A stretch of 17,542 nt of DNA. Origin: an uncultured Eubacteriales bacterium (GTDB taxonomy: Bacteria; Bacillota; Clostridia; Oscillospirales; Acutalibacteraceae). Positions 16,242 to 17,542 of this stretch are shown in pieces. Both the position numbers and the translations under genes were made by a program. Position 1 is the first letter of the stretch. Each line of letters opens with the position of its first letter. The notes under the pieces were generated by a model, which saw nothing but the letters and a program-made list of their open reading frames with translations, was not told the origin of the DNA and made no database searches. The DNA lies in assembly GCA_934476545.1 (NCBI GenBank), contig CAKSOB010000023.1, positions 1-17,542 of the forward strand, read 5' to 3'.

Positions 16242-16276
16242 AGCGTCCCTCCCCAGCGGAAGCGGACGCTCTTTTT
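16242..16276. terminator. Bidirectional intrinsic terminator between holin and a minus-strand small gene
   Basis: AGCGTCC (16242-16248) and GGACGCT (16264-16270) form a perfect stem, followed by CTTTTT on the plus strand. The preceding run of five A's gives a T-run on the minus strand. It ends the lysis cassette and lies just beyond the stop of the small minus-strand gene at 16275. Confidence 0.82.
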
Positions 16277-16472
16277 ATTCTTTTTCCAAATGATAATGAG
16301 GCAGCGCCGTGTCCGGCAAAAAATTGTACAGCTCGTTGTAATGCTCCACCTCTGCCTCGTTTTGAGGCAGGGTGGGCATCAGCCCGGTGCAGTCCGTAGC
16401 AGAGCCGGAGCAGAAAATCAGCTCCAACTCCTCTTCTGCCTGCCGCTTGCACTTGCGCTTGTTGTATCGCAT
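16275..16472 (-). CDS. Small hypothetical protein (65 aa) beside the lysis cassette
   Basis: Start ATG at 16472 with AAGGAG (16481-16486) 8 bases upstream; the longer open frame to 16547 has no such site. The N-terminus is very basic (MRYNKRKCKRQ), followed by an acidic helix, then a core with SATDCTGLMPTLPQNEAEVE and HYNELYNFLP. I recall similar tiny proteins with 'S-x-T-x-CTGL-x-P-x-P' from clostridial genomes but cannot name a family or function. Two cysteines (residues 8 and 21) and the CTGL cysteine might bind metal, which is speculation. It is convergent with the holin gene and shares its terminator. Confidence 0.65.
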   Translation of the reverse strand: MRYNKRKCKRQAEEELELIFCSGSATDCTGLMPTLPQNEAEVEHYNELYNFLPDTALPHYHLEKE

Positions 16473-16552
16473 ACACACCACTCCTTTGGGTTTAACCTGC
16501 CCCAAACCACCGAAAAAATACCGAGAAGTTTTTGCACGGCACCCCAAGCCCC

Positions 16553-16581
16553 TTGACTTTTTTTCAAAAGAATGGTATACT
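16553..16581 (+). promoter_or_regulatory. Promoter of tRNA-Pro
   Basis: TTGACT (16553-16558), a 17-base spacer and TATACT (16576-16581) are seen, ending 14 bases before the mature tRNA 5' end. Near-consensus, as expected for a single tRNA unit. Confidence 0.8.
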
Positions 16582-16595
16582 AACTATCATTGTAT

Positions 16596-16671
16596 CGGGG
16601 TGTGGCGCAGTTGGTAGCGCGCTTGACTGGGGGTCAAGAGGCCGTGGGTTCAAGTCCCGTCACTCCGACCA
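16596..16671 (+). tRNA. tRNA-Pro (anticodon GGG), CCA encoded
   Basis: A 76-nt cloverleaf. Acceptor CGGGGTG pairs with CACTCCG (one G-T pair); the D-loop contains AGTTGGTAGCGC; the anticodon stem CTTGA/TCAAG encloses CTGGGGG with anticodon GGG at 16629-16631; the T-arm has GTGGG/CCCGT flanking TTCAAGT; discriminator A and CCA complete it at 16668-16671. It should read proline codons CCC and CCU. It stands alone between its own promoter and terminator, next to phage-derived lysis genes. Confidence 0.96.
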
Positions 16672-16680
16672 AATCAAAAG

Positions 16681-16715
16681 AAACGCTGAAATCTCTAAAG
16701 GATTTCAGCGTTTTT
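16681..16715 (+). terminator. Intrinsic terminator of tRNA-Pro
   Basis: AAACGCTGAAATC (16681-16693) and GATTTCAGCGTTT (16701-16713) form a perfect 13-bp stem with a 7-base loop, followed by a T-run, only 9 bases after the tRNA CCA. Confidence 0.92.
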
Positions 16716-16773
16716 CTGTTTGGACGTTCTGCACTTTTCCGGATAGATTCCGATGGTTTCTTTGCCAAAAATG

Positions 16774-16812
16774 CTTAAAAAAGATCCCGCTATGGAAATA
16801 TTCCACGGCGGG
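16774..16812 (-). terminator. Minus-strand intrinsic terminator after the Rrf2 remnant
   Basis: On the minus strand CCCGC, one mismatch, GTGGAA, loop TAT, TTCCAT and GCGGG make a long stem (16786-16812), followed by GATCTTTTTT. It probably belonged to the now truncated Rrf2-type gene or its operon. Confidence 0.75.
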
Positions 16813-16887
16813 CTTTCTGCGTTCTTGCAGCTTTGCCATCTCCAGCCTAACCCGCAGGGCGTAGCGTCCTCTTGTGGAGATCATCAC
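16813..16887 (-). pseudogene. 5' remnant of an Rrf2-family transcription regulator
   Basis: With AGGAGG (16896-16901) 8 bases before GTG at 16887, the frame starts VMISTRGRYALRVRLEMAKL. This is the highly conserved N-terminus of Rrf2/IscR-type regulators (usual form MISTRGRYALRVMIDLAE). After about 20 residues the similarity stops and the sequence runs straight into the terminator at 16774-16812. The frame stays open to 16705 but that part is the hairpin and the opposite strand of the tRNA terminator. The normal protein has about 140-150 aa, so most of the DNA-binding domain and the sensor part are gone. Initiation signals are intact, so a short peptide could still be made, without expected function. 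Confidence 0.78.
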
Positions 16888-16923
16888 CAGCGATTCCTCC
16901 TGTTCTATCATTCCTGTCGTTAG

Positions 16924-17058
16924 AAAACCGGCTCCAAGTCTATCAAGAAAACCTTAACCATTCCGGAATGGTTGAATGAATTCGCAGAAAAAGAAAACAT
17001 TAACTTTTCTCAACTTTTACAAAAGGCATTAAAAGAGCAGCTACATATCAACCGATAA
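16924..17058 (+). pseudogene. 3' remnant of a HicB-type antitoxin
   Basis: After an in-frame TAG (16921-16923) 44 codons read KTGSKSIKKTLTIPEW, LNEFAEKENINFSQLLQKAL, KEQLHINR, stop at 17056-17058. 'KSIKKTLTIPEWLNEFAEKxNINFSQLLQKALKE' is the C-terminal ribbon-helix-helix DNA-binding tail of HicB antitoxins. There is no start codon or ribosome site, and neither the HicB N-terminal domain nor a HicA toxin is present. The fragment abuts the upstream region of the divergent Rrf2 remnant, so a deletion joint lies near 16905-16923. It is too short for normal ORF listing. Confidence 0.75.
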
Positions 17059-17127
17059 AAACTGCGAAAGCTGTGGACAATAGTACTTCCCTTTCTAAAG
17101 GATTTTTATTTTCTTCCAATACAAAAC

Positions 17128-17149
17128 CGCTCCTTCGGGGGCGTTTTTT
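17128..17149 (+). terminator. Intrinsic terminator downstream of the HicB remnant
   Basis: CGCTCC (17128-17133), loop TTCG, GGGGCG (17138-17143) with one T-G pair, then six T's. It likely ended the original antitoxin transcript and now insulates the downstream gene. Confidence 0.78.
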
Positions 17150-17230
17150 GTTTTCTCTCCAAGCACACTTCTGCGCTCCCTGCATAGACTGGAAACGTAG
17201 GTAATCTCATGGAACAAAGGAGGAATCGTG

Positions 17231-17542
17231 ATGTCTGAAGCTACCTATTACCCACCGGAGGAAGAAGCCATAGCCCACGACCGTGACAAAAGCTGCTTTA
17301 AAGAAGCCGTTTGCATTGATGCCATGCGCGTATACGATTCGTGCGGAGATAAGAACTGCTTGGAGGATTTGCGGGTGTACTTTCCCAAAGACCGCCAGTG
17401 CTTGGTGGATGACGCATCTTCTGTGCGGATTAAAAGCGTGGATGTGATCAACGTCTTTTTGAACTTGGAGCCGGTGCCCTTCCACAAGGGGTTCTACTCG
17501 GTGGATATGACCTTCTTCTTTGACGTTTGCGTGGATGTGTTC
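17231..17542 (+). CDS. Conserved-looking cysteine-rich protein of unknown function, 3' end outside the window
   Basis: ATG at 17231 with AGGAGG (17218-17223) 7 bases upstream; 104 codons are open to the window edge. The N-terminus is acidic (YYPPEEEAIAHDRDKSCF). The next part has CIDAMRVYDSCGDKNCLEDL and RVYFPKDRQCLVDD, with five cysteines within about 40 residues, then a beta-rich stretch (VRIKSVDVINVFLNLEPVPF, then GFYSVDMTFFFDVCVDV). I have the impression of a widespread clostridial hypothetical protein but do not recognise a named family. No signal peptide or membrane segment is seen. The cysteines might bind metal; this is not shown. No clear promoter is seen between 17150 and 17217. Confidence 0.8.
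   Translation, partial: MSEATYYPPEEEAIAHDRDKSCFKEAVCIDAMRVYDSCGDKNCLEDLRVYFPKDRQCLVDDASSVRIKSVDVINVFLNLEPVPFHKGFYSVDMTFFFDVCVDVF

Noticed and set aside
17209..17238. Nine-codon upstream frame (MEQRRNRDV) overlapping the start of the last gene
   Set aside because: It has no ribosome site of its own, and its codons are made of the AGGAGG site of the real gene.
1..17542. CRISPR array, insertion sequence, riboswitch or rRNA
   Set aside because: I looked for regularly spaced repeats, transposase motifs, terminal repeats and known RNA signatures and found none apart from the tRNA.

Overview
The window looks like a chromosomal segment of a gut-type, moderate-GC Clostridia (my best guess is Oscillospiraceae/Ruminococcaceae). 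The basis is the strong AGGAGG ribosome binding sites, lipoprotein lipoboxes, GH25/XhlA/holin lysis genes of Firmicutes type and a CFI-box-CTERM protein of clostridial style. The organism is inferred from style; no marker gene fixes it.

Region 1 (1-12224) holds three separate pairs, each made of one extracellular solute-binding lipoprotein and one transmembrane hybrid histidine kinase that ends in a receiver domain. Pair A is on the minus strand in the order kinase (3318-1069) then binding protein (1043 to beyond the window edge). Pair B is divergent from it on the plus strand: binding protein (3749-5233) then a very large kinase (5264-9139) that also carries PAS-like, degenerate GGDEF and GAF-like domains. 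Pair C is on the minus strand: binding protein (12224-11382) overlapping its kinase (11392-9203) by 11 bases. Pairs B and C converge on a shared bidirectional terminator. Pairs A and B fire from a divergent region with two near-consensus promoters and several palindromes. No ABC permease, ATPase, Hpt protein or DNA-binding response regulator is present in the window. My reading is that the lipoproteins act as ligand-binding partners of the kinases (as ChvE/VirA, LuxP/LuxQ and TorT/TorS do), or serve transporters coded elsewhere, and that the receivers pass phosphate to an unseen partner.

Region 2 (12478-14016) is a small minus-strand operon. It codes for a prepilin-like protein with a large C-terminal domain, followed by a CFI-box-CTERM-type protein.

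Region 3 (14104-16472) is a degraded mobile or phage-like patch. A chimeric pseudogene joins the start of a probable phage DUF6291-type protein to the tail of a receiver domain, out of frame. Next comes a compact plus-strand lysis cassette: GH25 endolysin with two SH3-like domains, XhlA-like protein and holin. A terminator and a small unknown minus-strand gene follow.

Region 4 (16553-17542) has tRNA-Pro(GGG) with its own promoter and terminator, then fragments of an Rrf2-type regulator (5' end only) and a HicB-type antitoxin (3' end only), and then the start of an unrecognised cysteine-rich protein that runs off the window. The truncated genes on both sides of the lysis cassette and tRNA suggest repeated deletion around an insertion hot spot.
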